NCBI GenBank assembly: GCA_033558025.1
Contig: JAUCEF010000002.1
Location: forward strand, 1,550,001 to 1,614,000
Source of the DNA: Phytophthora sp. 'mugwort'
Taxonomy: Eukaryota; Oomycota; Peronosporomycetes; Peronosporales; Peronosporaceae
Direction of reading: 5' to 3'
DNA length: 64,000 bases
A program made the position numbers and the translations under genes. The stretch's first letter is position 1. The number at the start of each line of letters is the position of its first letter. The notes under the pieces are model-generated. The model was not told the origin of the DNA. It worked only from the letters and a program-made list of their open reading frames with translations, and did no database searches. Positions 48,319 through 60,747 of the stretch are shown here, one piece after another.

Positions 48319-48705
48319 CGTAAGGGGGTTACACGAAATGTAGCCATGCTACGTGTCACCTTGCAGCAAGCGGTACTTGGTACCACTTGGATTAACAGGA
48401 TTTCAATACGTGGCCACAGGGCCAGTCGATATGCATTTGACTAGGTTAAACGATGGTAGATAGTTAGAGTCATACCTTTACACCACAGGCGAATTTGCCA
48501 CAGATAAGCAAACAAATAACAGCTCAGTTTTAGCATTAAAGAGAGTATTGCCTTAGGTTTAGGAATACTGACTCTTTGAGTCTCTAGTGGTGTAACTAGA
48601 GGGATCTAAGCCTGTGCGGAGACCTTAGGGGTTAGGATAACCACAGCTAAGACTCGGGGAGTCATACGTCTTCCTCTGACGCACTACGCTACACAGCCCC
48701 GCTGC
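48319..48705 (+). repeat. 3' LTR of gypsy-2L
   Basis: Preceded by a purine tract. Its first bases read CGTAAG, aligning with TGTAAC of the 5' LTR, and it ends CCCCGCTGC, missing the last A. It matches the inner LTR of the right copy with about one or two changes, yet differs from its own 5' LTR by roughly 9%. Confidence 0.85.
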
Positions 48706-49757
48706 CCCCCCCCCCCCTCCCCCTCCTCGTTGATGCGCTCTAGCGCTTGCTCGATTTTCTTGCGGAGCACATGCCGCTTGATACAGTAGATGATGCCCTG
48801 GTCGAGCTTTTGGAGCTTTGAGGTAGTATTGGGGGGAAGCTTTGCCACTCGTACGTTGGTTACCGTGAGTCTTTCATCGTAGCGTGAAGACGCATTGTCT
48901 ACAAGGAAAAGAAGGTGCCTTCCTTGCTCACGCTTCGACTTGTGCACGCCTCGTAGCCAGCCTTGGTACAACTCCGTGGTCATCCATGCCCTTGGCGTCG
49001 ACGCGTACAGCACATCAGCTGGTTTTTGCTTTAACCAGCGAGGCTTGAACAAACTTGCCAATGAACAGTAGCAATTTGTCGGTCCCTGTAGCATTCGTAC
49101 ACACAGCAAGAGTAAGCCGTGCTTTGTCTTGCTTCAGTGCCGGCGCCACGTTCAGACAAAGCGACCCGCGCGGCACGCAGTTGAAAAATAAGCTCGTCTC
49201 ATCCATGTTGTAGACGTCCACATACGAGTACGAGCGATGAAATTCTTAATAACCCTAACCTCGTCCTCGACAGCACCCAAGTCGACCTGACCAGACTCGC
49301 CATGTGCGCGACGCCAACGAATCCCATAGCGTGATTGAAGATAGCGAAGCCACGACCACCCGAGCTTGGCCATGTGTGGGGCGGGGCGTGCAGCCGGACG
49401 AGCATCTTCTTCGCGTGGGCGATAATCATGCTGCCTGAAAGGGTGATCTGCCAGGTCTCGCAGGCCACGACGAAACTCGATGATGGCTTGGTTCAGCCTG
49501 AGCTGGATATTATGGCGGAGGTGCTGGCGGCCTAGACAATCCCCCGTGAGCTGCCGTAGACTGGCTTCAGACTTCAGCACTCGGCAGATCATCGGCCTTG
49601 ATGGCAGTGCCACCAGCGACAACTCGGCCTTCGCCCAAGCCGCCAACGCAGCGTATGTGCTGCCAAGATAGTCGCGATGGCGGTCGCAGATTTGGAGCCC
49701 TTATAGCTTCGTTAGGCGGGTGCGCTTCTTGTATGCTTGGATGCAGGAGGACGCCAT
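48706..49757 (-). pseudogene. pogo/Tigger transposase, N-terminal and catalytic part
   Basis: Minus-strand ATG at 49757 (MASSCIQAYKKRTRL), then a stop and frame changes. The CENP-B-like DNA-binding region follows (DCLGRQHLRHNIQLRLNQAI, then KAELSLVALPSRPMICRVLK). The catalytic domain has VYNMDETSLFFNCVP near 49210 and, after another frame change, HLLFLVDNASSRYDE near 48890 with LPPNTTSKLQKLDQGII near 48800. This is the DDE_1 order of Tigger/pogo elements. The frame runs into a G-run (minus strand) and stops at the gypsy LTR at 48705. The missing C-terminus lies at 40831-40976, on the other side of gypsy-2L. Confidence 0.8.
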
Positions 49758-51702
49758 GTGGCTAGGTGCAGATTGAAAAATGAACGATAGCGTGGCTTGT
49801 GTTGGTCTCGTGCCTGGAAGAGATCCACATTGAAGAGGTAAATCTTCCTGATGGCTCGGTTCTGGGTTCTGATTGGCGGAATCGTAAATTAGCACTTCTG
49901 ATTGGCTACATGTTTACTCTATAATAGTACATTCGCTCCGACGAGTACAGCTTGACGGCCATCACATTTCTTAGGCTATAAGGTTGGAGCCGTTCACTCA
50001 CGAGGCAAATACTGTACAAATTTACCGCCATGCATGGTATATGCCGAGGACTTTGTGATCTTGGGCTTTCTACTGACCGACAGCTGCTTTCCCGTCCCGT
50101 AGATGTTTGCGAAGTTCTCGGAGATCTCAATCCCGCTTACAAGGATTTTAATGTCGTCCTCCGACAGGTGTAGGTTCTACGCCTTGTTCTGTGAGCTCAT
50201 GCCAGTAGTGCGTAGGCTTGTGCTGCGGCTAGACGTCCTTCCGTGGCTGGTAAGGTTGCCTTACACCATGCTGTTCAATGCGATCGTTCGAAGTGAAAGG
50301 GGGGTGGGTCGCTTTGAAACCATGCGAGTTCCTGAATTCATTGCCAAAACACGAGCAGTTGCTGGTTTCCCAAACAAGTAAGGAGCTTTTGGGCGCGAAA
50401 CCAGGTGTCCCGAGCCAAAATCAGCAATGTTTTTCGATAGTTTAACTCCCCATAATATACCTTTTCAACTCGAGATGGCAAATGATCAGTTAAAAAAAAA
50501 AGTCAATGCTTCTCTGTCCCATCAATACAAGGAAATTTGTCTAGCCTGACCTAGTTTTAGCTAAACTAGCACGTAAAAGTCCATATTTCCCATATTGACA
50601 AGTTTACAGCACTGCGGTCCTTGTGTCTTCGTTGTTCTCATAACAGCGTTCTACAAGTTAGCGCGGGAAGGAACTAGTTTTTTTTCGTAATGCTCGGGAA
50701 AGGTAGCGATACTTTTACGACGTTCTGACACCGATATATCTACCAATAAGTACAGTCAGATCGCGCAGAACAGTCGTTATGAGGCATGTGATCAAACGAG
50801 GTTTTAGAATAAACACCAGAAACACCATCGGTTCTGAATGCCCACACCGCGAAAAAAATGCACCTGCACCGGTGCAAGGTAGGGACGAGCGAAGCACGCG
50901 GATGGAAACGCAGGACCCAACATTGCGCTCAGGCAAGCGGAGGCTTCGCGTAGCCGTAGCGGGCTTAGGGTTCTGTCACTAGCGAGCGCAGCGAGTCTTG
51001 GGAGGGGTACGATTTGGAGCGAATTTATTACAAATCAGGGTATTCTCGTACACTACGTCTGCGATGCTGTCAGCACGGTTTTGGTGTTTTATGTGCCTTT
51101 ATCAGTGTAAATAGTATACCTTTACCCTGCCAAGTTGTGCTAATCCACAGTCGAAGTCGTCTGATTTTAGATTGGGCGAGTCCGAGGTTCCCACCCTGTT
51201 TTTAAACAGAGTTGTTCCCCAACTTGATGTAAGGCAACATTCGATGTTTCCTTATCCTCAGTCAAAGTTGGCATCAACGTGCATCTATACATGCACACAA
51301 TCACCGTACAACATGTCGTCGACGCGAATCGCAGCGTTGACGGACCTGACGGCGTGGGGCTCCATCTTTTGGACTGTGCGTTGCGTGATCCTGGGCATGT
51401 TCACATGCGCGGCGCGCTCAAAAGCTGCATGCATGCTTCCGCCTTCGTGATCAATTAATAATTACCTAAATTATTAGAGTATTATTTGATATAAAAGGTG
51501 TTGTATTATAAACTTCTAAACAAATACCTTTACGTTGAGGACATTGTTTTAAAGCTGGACTTTATTTCTTTTTTTTCTAACGTTTTTACTTTTTGATTAA
51601 AAAATAATTATTTATTAAATGGTAATATGATATAAAACTTTACTAAACACAACAAATGTTTCTAAAAAAAATAATTAAAAAAAAATCGGTTCCCTTTGCT
51701 GA
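49758..51702. other. Spacer without recognised genes
   Basis: AT-rich in its right half (51450-51700), with only short ORFs. A plus-strand frame near 51315-51450 starts MSSTRIAALTDLTAWGS and may belong to the upstream end of the transposase remnant to its right, if inverted. Nothing can be assigned. Confidence 0.4.
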
Positions 51703-51990
51703 TCAACACAGGTTGAGCATTTCCTCCCTCGTCAGGGCCTGGTACTGCTTGATATGAGCCGTTAGATAACTAAAACATTTCTCTAATGTGTTGCACATTG
51801 GGCTCCACGGCTCCAAGCGCAATAGGCACAGGTCCTCATGAGCGGGCACGAGCACATCTGTACGCGAGTGTGCCGGCGCGTTGTCAAACTCGACGACGAT
51901 GTTCATGCCTTTGCACTCGTTCTTGTACACGTGCAACTCTTTGATGACCTGGAATCGCACCTCGGCGAAGTTTGCACTGTCGTGCATCAT
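51703..51990 (-). pseudogene. Mariner/IS630-like DDE transposase C-terminal remnant
   Basis: The minus-strand frame reads IVVEFDNAPAHSRTD near 51910, with the second catalytic Asp, then LLRLEPWSPMCNTLEKCFS near 51810, the counterpart of LxPYSPxLNPIExxWS with the third acid. It ends NLC. The N-terminal half is missing, so this is a fragment. Confidence 0.65.
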
Positions 51991-52589
51991 GACGCTTCCT
52001 CAGTGGGCGCTGTAATCCGTCACGCCGTACGTGGGGTAACCGCGCATTGGATCCGCAAATTGGGGCCTTTAAATATATGACGCATTACGATCGATCGCTT
52101 TCCCTTCTTAGCTCTGCCACGCGTACGCTTAACGTACAAGTTGTAATTAATCTCACCATTGTACTATCGAGTCACCTTGGAGTTGGTGCTTGACCAGTGA
52201 CTCGGCGAAGATCTTTATTTTCTCCTCGTTGATTTCACTATTGCAAGCCGTCGGCTCGACACCAGTAGACGCACGTCAATGCATTTTCATAGTTTGTTAG
52301 AATATACAACGAATAACCGTCTTGAAATGAAATAGATCACCTACTTGATCGTGAAGAGCATGCCGGTCAGGTGACGCGAGATCGTCGTCTCGATAGTGCC
52401 AATTTGAAGTCGTCCGGAATCATGGCATTCATCATGCCGAGAGTGTATGTGCAGCACTCGTCGAGCCAGACCCTCGAGGGCCGCCATTATTTCAGGTTGA
52501 CCTTGGACGCTCTTGCACCCCGTCGCGGAAACTTTCCCACCCGTCCGTGGTCCGATAGATACGCGTCCGTGGTGCACGGGAATCCGTTG
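51991..52589. other. Spacer before copia fragment
   Basis: No clear domain. Plus-strand sequence from about 52371 may be decayed copia coding (gag-pre-integrase side), but I see no diagnostic motif. Confidence 0.4.
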
Positions 52590-53447
52590 TAGCGGGCGAC
52601 AGCACGCCAATGAAGGATTCAAGGGCACGGAGGCGTTCTTACGGCATGTGTCGATTGATTATCGACTGGGAGGGCAGAAAGAACGCAGCATCCAGTGGTC
52701 GTCCGACCAGGGAGGCGAATTCGTCAATAACGAGATGAAACGATTTCCCGCAACTCGTGCAATCAAGCTGTGGAAGATGAATGCGTATACACGAGAGGAA
52801 AACTGCCTGGCCGAGAAGCTCAGCGGGACGCTGATGAATAAGGTCCGTGCTATTTGTGAAGCATCGGGGTTACCAGACTCCGTTTGGAGTGAGGTCTTGA
52901 TGTACGTGGTAGAAGTGGACAAAAATGAGTCCCACGAAGACTCTCGATGGAATGGCACCTTGCGAGAGGTTGACGGGCACGAAGCCTAACGTTGGCGACC
53001 TGCACGTGTGTTGATGCGTCCCATTCGCCCACGTCCCCGAGAAGAAAAGGGCAACCAAGCTTAGCCCGAAGGCTGTGCCCACGTTGTTTTTAGGGTACGG
53101 TCAGACATCACTTGGCTATCGTTTGGTGGACATGCGCACAGGCGATTTGGTTGAACGCCGAGATTTACTCCTCCGGGAAGATATCGCGGTAGACAGCTCG
53201 TACGTGAGGACTCTTCTCGCACGCTGGTATGAAGGTGCCCAAGAGGAGTGACCAGAACGTGTTCCGTACGTTCGCCTTCCTGTCAACGCAGTGCTTGACA
53301 CTGTGCATATTCCTGATCGGCACTTAGATGAAGTCTCTGACGATGAAGACATGCACTCCGTCGATGGTGATAATGCTGTAGCATCGAGAAAGCGATGTCG
53401 CTCAAACTCCAGTGATAGCAGTGGCGATTCTTCGGGCAGCGGTGATT
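52590..53447 (+). pseudogene. Ty1/copia integrase part (5' side of split element)
   Basis: The plus-strand frame 52513-52989 reads FLRHVSIDYRLGGQ, SSDQGGEFVNNEMKRF (second catalytic Asp) and YTREENCLAEKLSGTLMNKV (third catalytic Glu), the copia integrase core. Frame changes near 52930 lead into the post-core region (FLGYGQTSLGYRLVD near 53085, then a Ser/Asp-rich linker after 53330). The frame is cut at 53447 by the right gypsy element, and the linker composition resumes at 61295. Confidence 0.8.
53443..53447. repeat. Target duplication TGATT, left of gypsy-2R
   Basis: TGATT precedes the LTR end TGCAGCGG and recurs at 61290-61294 right after TGTTACA. Five bases is the usual gypsy duplication. 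Confidence 0.85.
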
Positions 53448-53835
53448 TGCAGCGGGGCTGCGTAGCGTAGTGCGTCAGAGGAAGACGTATGACTCCCCGA
53501 GTCTTAGCTGTGGTTATCCTAACCCCTAAGGTCTCCGCACAGGCTTAGATCCCTCTAGTTACACCACTAGAGACTCAAAGAGTCAGTATTCCTAAACCTA
53601 AGGCAATACTCTCTTTAATGCTAAAACTGAACTGTTATTTGTTTGCTTATCTGTGGCAAATTCGCCTGTGGTGTAAAGGTATGACTCTAACTATCTACCA
53701 TCGTTTAACCTAGTCAAATGCATATCGACTGGCCCTGTGGCCACGTATTGAAATCCTGTTAATCCAAGTGGTACCAAGTACCGCTTGCTGCAAGGTGACA
53801 CGTAGCATGGCTACATTTCGTGTAACCCCCTTACG
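53448..53835 (-). repeat. 3' LTR of gypsy-2R
   Basis: Ends CCCCGCTGCA on the minus strand, complete to the last base, and abuts TGATT. It is almost identical to 48319-48705. Confidence 0.85.
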
Positions 53836-53962
53836 CTCTCCCCCACCAAACCGTGGGCACACCGTATCCACGAGAGTCTGATTGTATTAATCGGAAAAGG
53901 CCCAAAACCTTCTGCTCCAAGAGTGTTTCACTGTTTGTTCCGCATGGAGTGTTCACACTCCG

Positions 53963-55303
53963 ATGTCAACAGCCAATTGGTCTTTTGACCTCCCTCGTTC
54001 GTCTCGCGATAACAGCCCTCACCGCGAGCTAAGCCCCTCTGTGTCTCCGACACCTTCAATATCCTCGTCATCCCATACGGGAGAGGTCTCTGGCCGTGCG
54101 CCCCCCCCCCCCCCCCCGCACCCTCGCGGCTCTCGGTGCGAGAGTATCACTCAGCGAACAAGCGCAGATACGGTCAAAAGACCATGAGTGGAGGCGGCGA
54201 AGCCGCTGGAGGCCAGTGCCCGTACGCTTTGCGCGAGACGCCCTCTTTGACGACCTTGAAGAAGGTGAAAAGGAGATCGACTACACTGAGTTCATGACCG
54301 GTATTAGCCCTGTCTGCTCGCCGAGCCCGCGCCGCCAACTGCGCGCTCCGAATCCTTTCGAGCTTTCGACTCCACAATTCCTGCGCAATGCGCCTCCGCT
54401 ACCTTCGCAGGGAACAAAAGATGATCCCAGGGGATCTAGTGTCGTCACCAATCTTTTGGACGAAGTCCAGGAGCAACTGCTCGCGGCTGATCCGCAGCCC
54501 CCATGTTCGAGACGACCTATGGCTCGGCCATTGCTTACCTCGCCGCGTCGTGACTATGGCTTTGAGCCTCGCGATCCCAGCCAAGTGGCTCGCCGAGCAG
54601 CATCGGAGTTGCTTAACACATGTTATTGGGCCGGCGGCCGCAACAACCGACGAGTTCGCCGCGTGAGAGTCTCTCAGAGAGTGATTTTTGACTCCTCGAG
54701 TGACTACTCAGCGCGAGTATCGTGAGTGCCTGCAAGTGCAAGCTCGGCACGGATCGGTTCCACCGATGCGAACTTACCCAGTCTTGCTCCTGCCAGGAGA
54801 GACGGCTTGGGAAGATGATGGACAGTTCCCAAGTTGGGTGGAAGGAGCTCGCAAGCTCTCTTTCATTGATGCCCTTCGGGCTAGTTTCAGTAAAACTGAT
54901 GTTCGAGTCGGACGTCGACTCCGTTTCGAGTTCGCGAAACTCAATGCAAAACGCCAGTTACCCCCTGCCTACCGGCCTCGCCCACAGGGCTCTTTTGCAC
55001 TCAGTGCTTCTACTGTCACAGCTAGCGGCTCTCACGCTCACGAAGCCGCTCCTCTTCAAGACCAGAGCGACAGCTCTGCTGCTGGCCTTGGCCCCCCAGC
55101 GGCTATTGCCGGGAAGCGCCAGGCGACCGACGCCTCGGTCGCTGGCCCTCGGGGCTCTGTTGATCGCGTCGATCGAAAGCGTCCACGGCGTCAGGGCAAT
55201 CTTGCCGGAGGGAACCTCGTACCCCAAGCGTTCTGTGAGTGAGGATACCCTTTCCACTTCACAAGATATTGGGTACGACCCTGGCGACGACACCGCGAAC
55301 TAA
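53963..55303 (+). pseudogene. Antisense ORF set in gypsy-2R
   Basis: Counterpart of 46852-48192, with the same start, 17-C tract, frame changes and end. Visible amino-acid differences are an Arg to His near residue 39 and changes in other frames. Because both arms have the same frame breaks, the damage predates the homogenisation of the arms. Confidence 0.55.
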
Positions 55304-55349
55304 GCGCTCCACATGATAGTGGGAAGTTCCTGCTCATCCAGCAACGGCG

Positions 55350-55943
55350 GTGGAGGCCGATGACCGGCTGGATCCTCGCGTTGCGAGTCGCAGTGATCTG
55401 CTAGCGGTCGAGAGTCGGGTGCAAACCCTGTTCGACTCGCTACAGTGGGCGACGAGTCATCGTGACCGTCTCGCTGACGAGATCGATGCTGTGCATCATC
55501 GGATCGACTGGTTTCAGTCTCCTGTCTCGGTTGCCAACCGCCTGGAGCTCCTGGAGAAGTCCTCTGCTCGTCGCTTCGAAGCGCTTGACCGTTCGCTCGC
55601 TGAGCTACGTGGTCAGTTGGACCTCCTCGTGCGCCTCCGCTTTGGCCAGCCAATGGCTGTGGCGCCAAACCCTCCGCGCTCACCCGAGCCGGTCTCGATA
55701 TGGCTTAAGGAAGCCTACGTAAAACACGGGGTGTGTACGCATCTTCTTCGGAAGGTTGAGCGTGTACGCAAGGCCCTTCCTGGCCACGACCTTAAAGGTC
55801 CAACGAAGCGCGGGCGCAACTTGGTCTTAAAGACCACAGACACTGCATGTGTAGGTAGGCTTTTAGCGTTTAATAAAACTTTGTCACCGACCTTAAACTC
55901 TTCCACATTTCCTCTGCCTCTGGCATCCGCCTGTTCCTTCTAA
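55350..55943 (+). CDS. Antisense ORF D in gypsy-2R (coiled coil)
   Basis: Counterpart of 46212-46805, 197 codons, open, with a single Ser to Pro change in the part overlapping the integrase tail. The helix-rich N-terminal 110 residues are identical in both copies. Function unknown. Confidence 0.4.
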   Translation: MEADDRLDPRVASRSDLLAVESRVQTLFDSLQWATSHRDRLADEIDAVHHRIDWFQSPVSVANRLELLEKSSARRFEALDRSLAELRGQLDLLVRLRFGQPMAVAPNPPRSPEPVSIWLKEAYVKHGVCTHLLRKVERVRKALPGHDLKGPTKRGRNLVLKTTDTACVGRLLAFNKTLSPTLNSSTFPLPLASACSF

Positions 55944-58253
55944 ACGTCTTGGCTCTCAGCCATCGCGTCGCGTACATGTCTTAAGACATTCAAACCCGTT
56001 GACCAGAACGCGTCAACTTGGTTGCGAACCGCAACAGGGCTGACATCAGCGAGCCCTTCGGCTATTCCTCCCCACCGAGCCCTGAACCACGGAGTGTAGC
56101 GTCAACGGGATGCGAGGGAGGGACGGGGGGGTCAGACCGTTCACATAGAACGGGGAGAAGCCAGTTGAGGAATGCACCGCATTGTTCAATGCGAACTCAA
56201 CGGGTGGGAGCATGGCGCTCAAATTGCTTGGGTCTGTCCGCACCGGCACTTCGAAGCATATCTTCGACAAAGCGATTCACGCGTTCCGTCTGACCATCGG
56301 TCTGCGGATGGTCCGTCGTGGACATGCCGAGTCGAGTGCCGAGCACCTTAAAGACCGACGTCCAAAATTTACCCTGAAACGGAGATCTCGATCCGAGATA
56401 ATTGCCTCTGGCAGACCATGCTGTCGAAAGACACGATCCATGAACAGCGTGGCTGTTCCTTCTCCATCGATGGAGTCCGGCACCGCTGCTAAATGAGCCA
56501 TCTTGCTCAATCGGTCGACAAAGACCACGATGCCCATGTTGCCCGCCGCATCCCGTGGCAGGCCGAACACAAAGTCCATACTCATGGATTGTCAACACCC
56601 CGTGGGTACAGGCAAGATGGTCAGCAGTGCAACCGAGTGTGGCGAGGGTATAACCCGTAAACACGTCTCATACGTGCGTACATACGTACTGACCCACTTA
56701 TAAAGCTTCGGCCACCAGTAATAGGGGCTCGCCGAGCTGTAGGTCTTTTCCCGACCGAAATGACCGCCAAGTGGGGGTATCGTGTGCCTCATAGAGTATA
56801 CGATACTCGAGATCCTCTTCGTGAGGAACCACGACACGTGGAGTGTCTTCTGAGCCAGTACCGTAGTACAATAGGCCATCATCGAGAGTGTATCGATGCA
56901 GCCTGGCGCGCAACCTCGCTGACAGCTTAGTGTCTGAGTTAGCAAACTCCGCGCGCGCATGTAGCACAGCTACGCAGGACTCGTCACGCGCGTATGCTGC
57001 GCGGATCAAGTCTGTCACAGACGAAGTCACCGTCGCGACGGGGGCGATCTTATAGTCTGGCCTGCGCGATAACGCATCGGCCAAGACGTTCTGCCTGCCA
57101 GGCTTATACTTCACCTCGCAGTTACACTGCGCAAAGAAGGAGAGCCAACGGGCCTTTCGCTGAGAGAGATGAGGCGACTGCGTCGCAGTGCGTAGCGACG
57201 CATGATCAGTGTAGATCACAACGGCTTGGAGCCGAGCAGGTGAACCCTGAATTTGACGAGCGCATACTTCATCGCAAGTAGCTCTTTGTCATGAACTGGA
57301 TAGTTCTTCGCATCAGCCTTAAACTGGCGAGATTCAAACGCAAAAAAAACACGCGTTCACGCCCTTCAGCGTCTGCTTGCAACGAGGCCCTACCCTGAAG
57401 GAGACTCTCCTCAACGGCTTCAAAAGCCGCTTGATGTCCGGTGTCCCAACACCAGTCCACATCATTCTTAGATTAGACAGTGGCCTTGCCACCTCAGCAT
57501 AGTTTTTGCTGTACTTGTGCAAGTAATTGGCCAGGCCAAGTCACTTCCGTAAGTCTTTCTGGTTCTTTGGAACCGGCCAGTCTACAATGGCCTTGACCTT
57601 AGCGGGATCCGCTCGAAGGCCTCGCTTCCCAATGAAGCATCCCAGAAAGGGGATCTCTTCAGTGCCAAAGACACACTTGTCAATGTTGGCATACAACTTG
57701 TGTGTGCGCATGCACTCGAGCACCGCTCGCAGGTGCTCAATGTTGTTCTCCAAATCAGTCTTTCCGTGCTCCGCACAACTGTGGATGAATATGTCGTCGA
57801 AGTATGTCTGAGCATACGCCCTATGGGGCCTGAACAGTTGCGTCACAAGATGATTGAACGTCGCAGTCGCGTTCGACAGCACTTGGGGCATTACTAGCCA
57901 CTCCCAGAGCATACCGCTCGGAGTGATGACCGCCGTAAGCGGAATATCGCTTGCTCGCAAGAGCAATTGATAGTATCCATCGACCAAGTCGAGGGCACTG
58001 TACACCGTACACCCAGCCATGTTGCTCTAAAGGAGGTTCTTCCTAGAATAGGTCCCTGCGCCGGAATTGTGGCCTCGTTAAGCTTATCAAAAGCATGAAC
58101 GATCCGCCACTTGCCATTCGGCTTTCTGACACAGAACGTAGACATTGAGTGCGGAGACTTGATCTCGCGCACCACACCCGCCACGTGCTTAGCACGGAGA
58201 AACGCGTTAATGACGTCACACTGTTCTCGTGGCAAGGGCCACTGCTTCGTCAC
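55715..58253 (-). pseudogene. gypsy-2R pol: RT, RNase H, integrase, broken
   Basis: Same blocks as the left copy: FCVRKPNGKW, TYFDDIFIHS, SMDFVFGLP, IISDRDLRF, TDGQTERVNRF. Same stop before LGLANYLHKY and same missing base before YTDHASLRT. Two extra differences come from homopolymers: A8 near 57343-57350 shifts RNase H out of frame here, and G7 near 56135-56141 alters the frame after integrase. Confidence 0.85.
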
Positions 58254-58998
58254 GCAGTATTTGGTTCCAGGAACCAGGTTATTCTCATGACGTACACCTC
58301 GACCCGGAGGTAGCCTCGGGGGAAGTTCTTCGAGACCACGTCTTGATATTCCTTCACCAAAGGGTAGTACGGATCCGAGGGGTCCTTGAGGATCGAGGAT
58401 CCTGCCCGCGCATCCAACGTCTTCGTGGTGTCTTGAAGGACGGCTTTATCCAAAAGCGACGACGAGTTTAACTCCCCCTCAGGTCGTAGAATGACCAACT
58501 CGGCTAACTCACCGGCCTTCAAGGCGTCGCCTAACTCGACCATGGACATCTTGTCCAGCTCCAACAGAGCGTCCGCAGTGGGAATAGTCTCTAGACTGAT
58601 GTCTCCATCGACTTCCCCTATCACACCGTTGACGAGTGTATATAGCTGCTCGCTATCACTAGGAGTCTCTTCACTCGTCATGCTAGACGCATCAGACGCT
58701 CTGCGTCGCATGGCTGACTCTTGGTGTCGTAGCCTTCTCCCCGGTGAGACTGTTCGACTCGGAGAGGTCCTAACAGTCACATCAGCTGCGTCTCCAGGTG
58801 CTTGTACCGTGTGCGTTTCACCCGAGACAGGTATGACCGGCAGAGCTGCGATGCTCACAGTCTCCGCCCCGTGGATTACATGCCACGTCACCTCCATCAG
58901 TGGGTCCACGGCCTTGGTGGCCCGGCCCACGGCCGGCCACACCACGCATGGCGTGTAGCGACAACTCGTCGTCGTGACCAATGTCACCATGACGTCGG

Positions 58999-60631
58999 TC
59001 ACCCAACGGATTGCCTGCCGCTCCACTTGCATCCTGAGGCCCGCGAGCACTGCTCGGGACTCTTGTCCTTGACACCTTCCATGTCTATAAGTTCGGATAC
59101 TTCAATGTCCAGTACGTTGATCGACTCGGTCCAGTGCCCCCGCCAAAAGCATTTTTGCTTCCTAGCAGAGGTGGGTTCATGACTCACCAAAGCTCCACCA
59201 GGAGTAAAGCGCGTTGCGTCCAAGGTCTTCGACCTCCAATCAATCCATGGCTCATGACGTTCCAGCCATGCCATGCCTAGGATGAGGTCGTACCTCGAAT
59301 CCAGGTCCAGGACCAGACAGCATTCCACACTATCGACCTCGAGAAACTTGACGCCCAGGTTCACAGGAACCTTAGGCACCGTGGCACGGGTCCCCGTCGC
59401 TAGGCGAACAGTGACGATGTCACTCCTGCGCTCCCTGAGCGCCTCAGCGTACTGCTGACTTCCTTCCATTGTGGAGCGTCGAGCGTAGTTGCCCGACGCT
59501 CCGGAATCGATCAAGATGATCCATGGCTTCTCAAAGCCCTTCACCGTCACCTCAACGACAAGCAGGCCAGGCTTGCATACACGTTCCGTGTTAGAGAGTA
59601 CGGCTCTCTCCGTGGCTGGGCCCTGTTGCCCTCCACCTCCATGAGGCTCAACAGAACTCAGTTCTTCCCCAGCAGGGCGCCCCGCGCCTACTGAGTGTCG
59701 CCGTTTCCCCGCGACGAGCCGATGGCTTGGCTCGACGCAGAGCGAAGGCTTGTAGGAGCTTGAAGCGACCTGGGTGATCGGCAGGTTGCCCTCCAATGGG
59801 TGGTGCTTCGGCAGCTGAAGCACTGACGAACACCCATACGCTGCTCGGCAGCATGAAGCTCAGCTTCCTCATTCTCAGCGTAGCTGAGGTCCGTAGGGAC
59901 CGGTCCGTCGGACGGAGTCGCGTTGGCAACGCCCCAGCCAAATCGAGACGACTTGAGATTGAGCTCTGCGTTCAACGCCACTCTCAAGGCCTCTACAAAA
60001 GAGGAAGGGTGAGTGCGGAAGACTTCCGTCCTGGCCACGCCACTGCGGAGGCCCTCCATAAAGACTGTCACAGCCGCTGCCTCTGGCAGAGGATGGGCCG
60101 CCATGCCGGCGATCAGAGCTCGCAATGCCTGGACGAAGTCCACCAAGTCCTTCTTACCCTGGCGAGTACTCAGAAAGCGTGACCTCCCGCGGTACGCCTG
60201 ATTAGGCGGATCAAACACTTGCAAAAGCTGGAGTTTCAGCTCCTCCCAGCTCGGAATGCCGCGTCTACCGACGTGCCGCACGTGAATGGCCATTCTCGTG
60301 CTCTGCCACCGAGCTTCGAAATCGCTAGCGCCACGCGCTGTTACTCAGTACGGAGCATGGCCGATCCCATCGCCATTTCGATCTCACGGATCTACAACAT
60401 AAAGTTCTCCCCATCCTTTCCTTCGAAAGTCTTGACGCTCACGATGAGCGGTTTAGGCCGGGAGGTCCCTCCCTGCGATGTCGTCGACGTCGCTGCAGAC
60501 GCCGACATCCTCTGCTGGAGGTGCTCCAACAGAGCATTCTCGTAGCTTGAGAACGCCTCCAGACGCGCGTTCACCGCGTCCGGTCCTTGCGAAGCAAGAT
60601 GCGTTATGCCCTTAGGACCGAGCAAAGACAT
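58999..60631 (-). pseudogene. gypsy-2R gag and protease, broken
   Basis: Mirror of 41522-43154. The ATG at 60631 leads to the same TAG, the capsid block and CCHC knuckle lie in the next frame, and the protease frame (59823-58999) has IDSGASGNY and LILGMAWLERH. No difference from the left copy is visible in the translated frames. Confidence 0.85.
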
Positions 60632-60747
60632 TAGTTTTTTCAGCGCGTCTTGCTGGCTCTGGAACAGGTTAGAAAACGCTGTCTGCCCTACCTCACCGAG
60701 GAATAGTCCTAAGCCTCAATGCGGGATTGACTACAAGCGTTACCAGG

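Larger units (their letters stand above)
40977..48705 (+). mobile_element. Ty3/gypsy element, family 2, left copy (gypsy-2L)
   Basis: A 7.7-kb element with a 5' LTR (40977-41405), a PBS-like TGGTAACGC right after it, gag, protease, RT-RNase H and integrase on the plus strand, antisense ORFs on the minus strand, a purine tract (48309-48318) and a 3' LTR (48319-48705). LTRs differ by roughly 9%. It lies inside a pogo/Tigger transposase gene. No matching 5-base target duplication remains: TTCGC precedes it and a run of 13 C follows. From 41127 on it is almost identical to the inverted copy at 53449-61026. Confidence 0.9.
41127..48705. repeat. Left arm of 7.6-kb near-perfect inverted repeat
   Basis: Pairs with 53449-61026 in reverse complement. 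Coordinate sums are 102153 at the outer side, 102154 after the T9/A8 tract (44804-44812), 102155 after the C8/G7 tract (46023-46030), and 102154 again in the 3' LTR. This shows only single-base indels. I count about ten differences, including these tracts and substitutions near 46488, 47613 and 48079. Confidence 0.9.
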
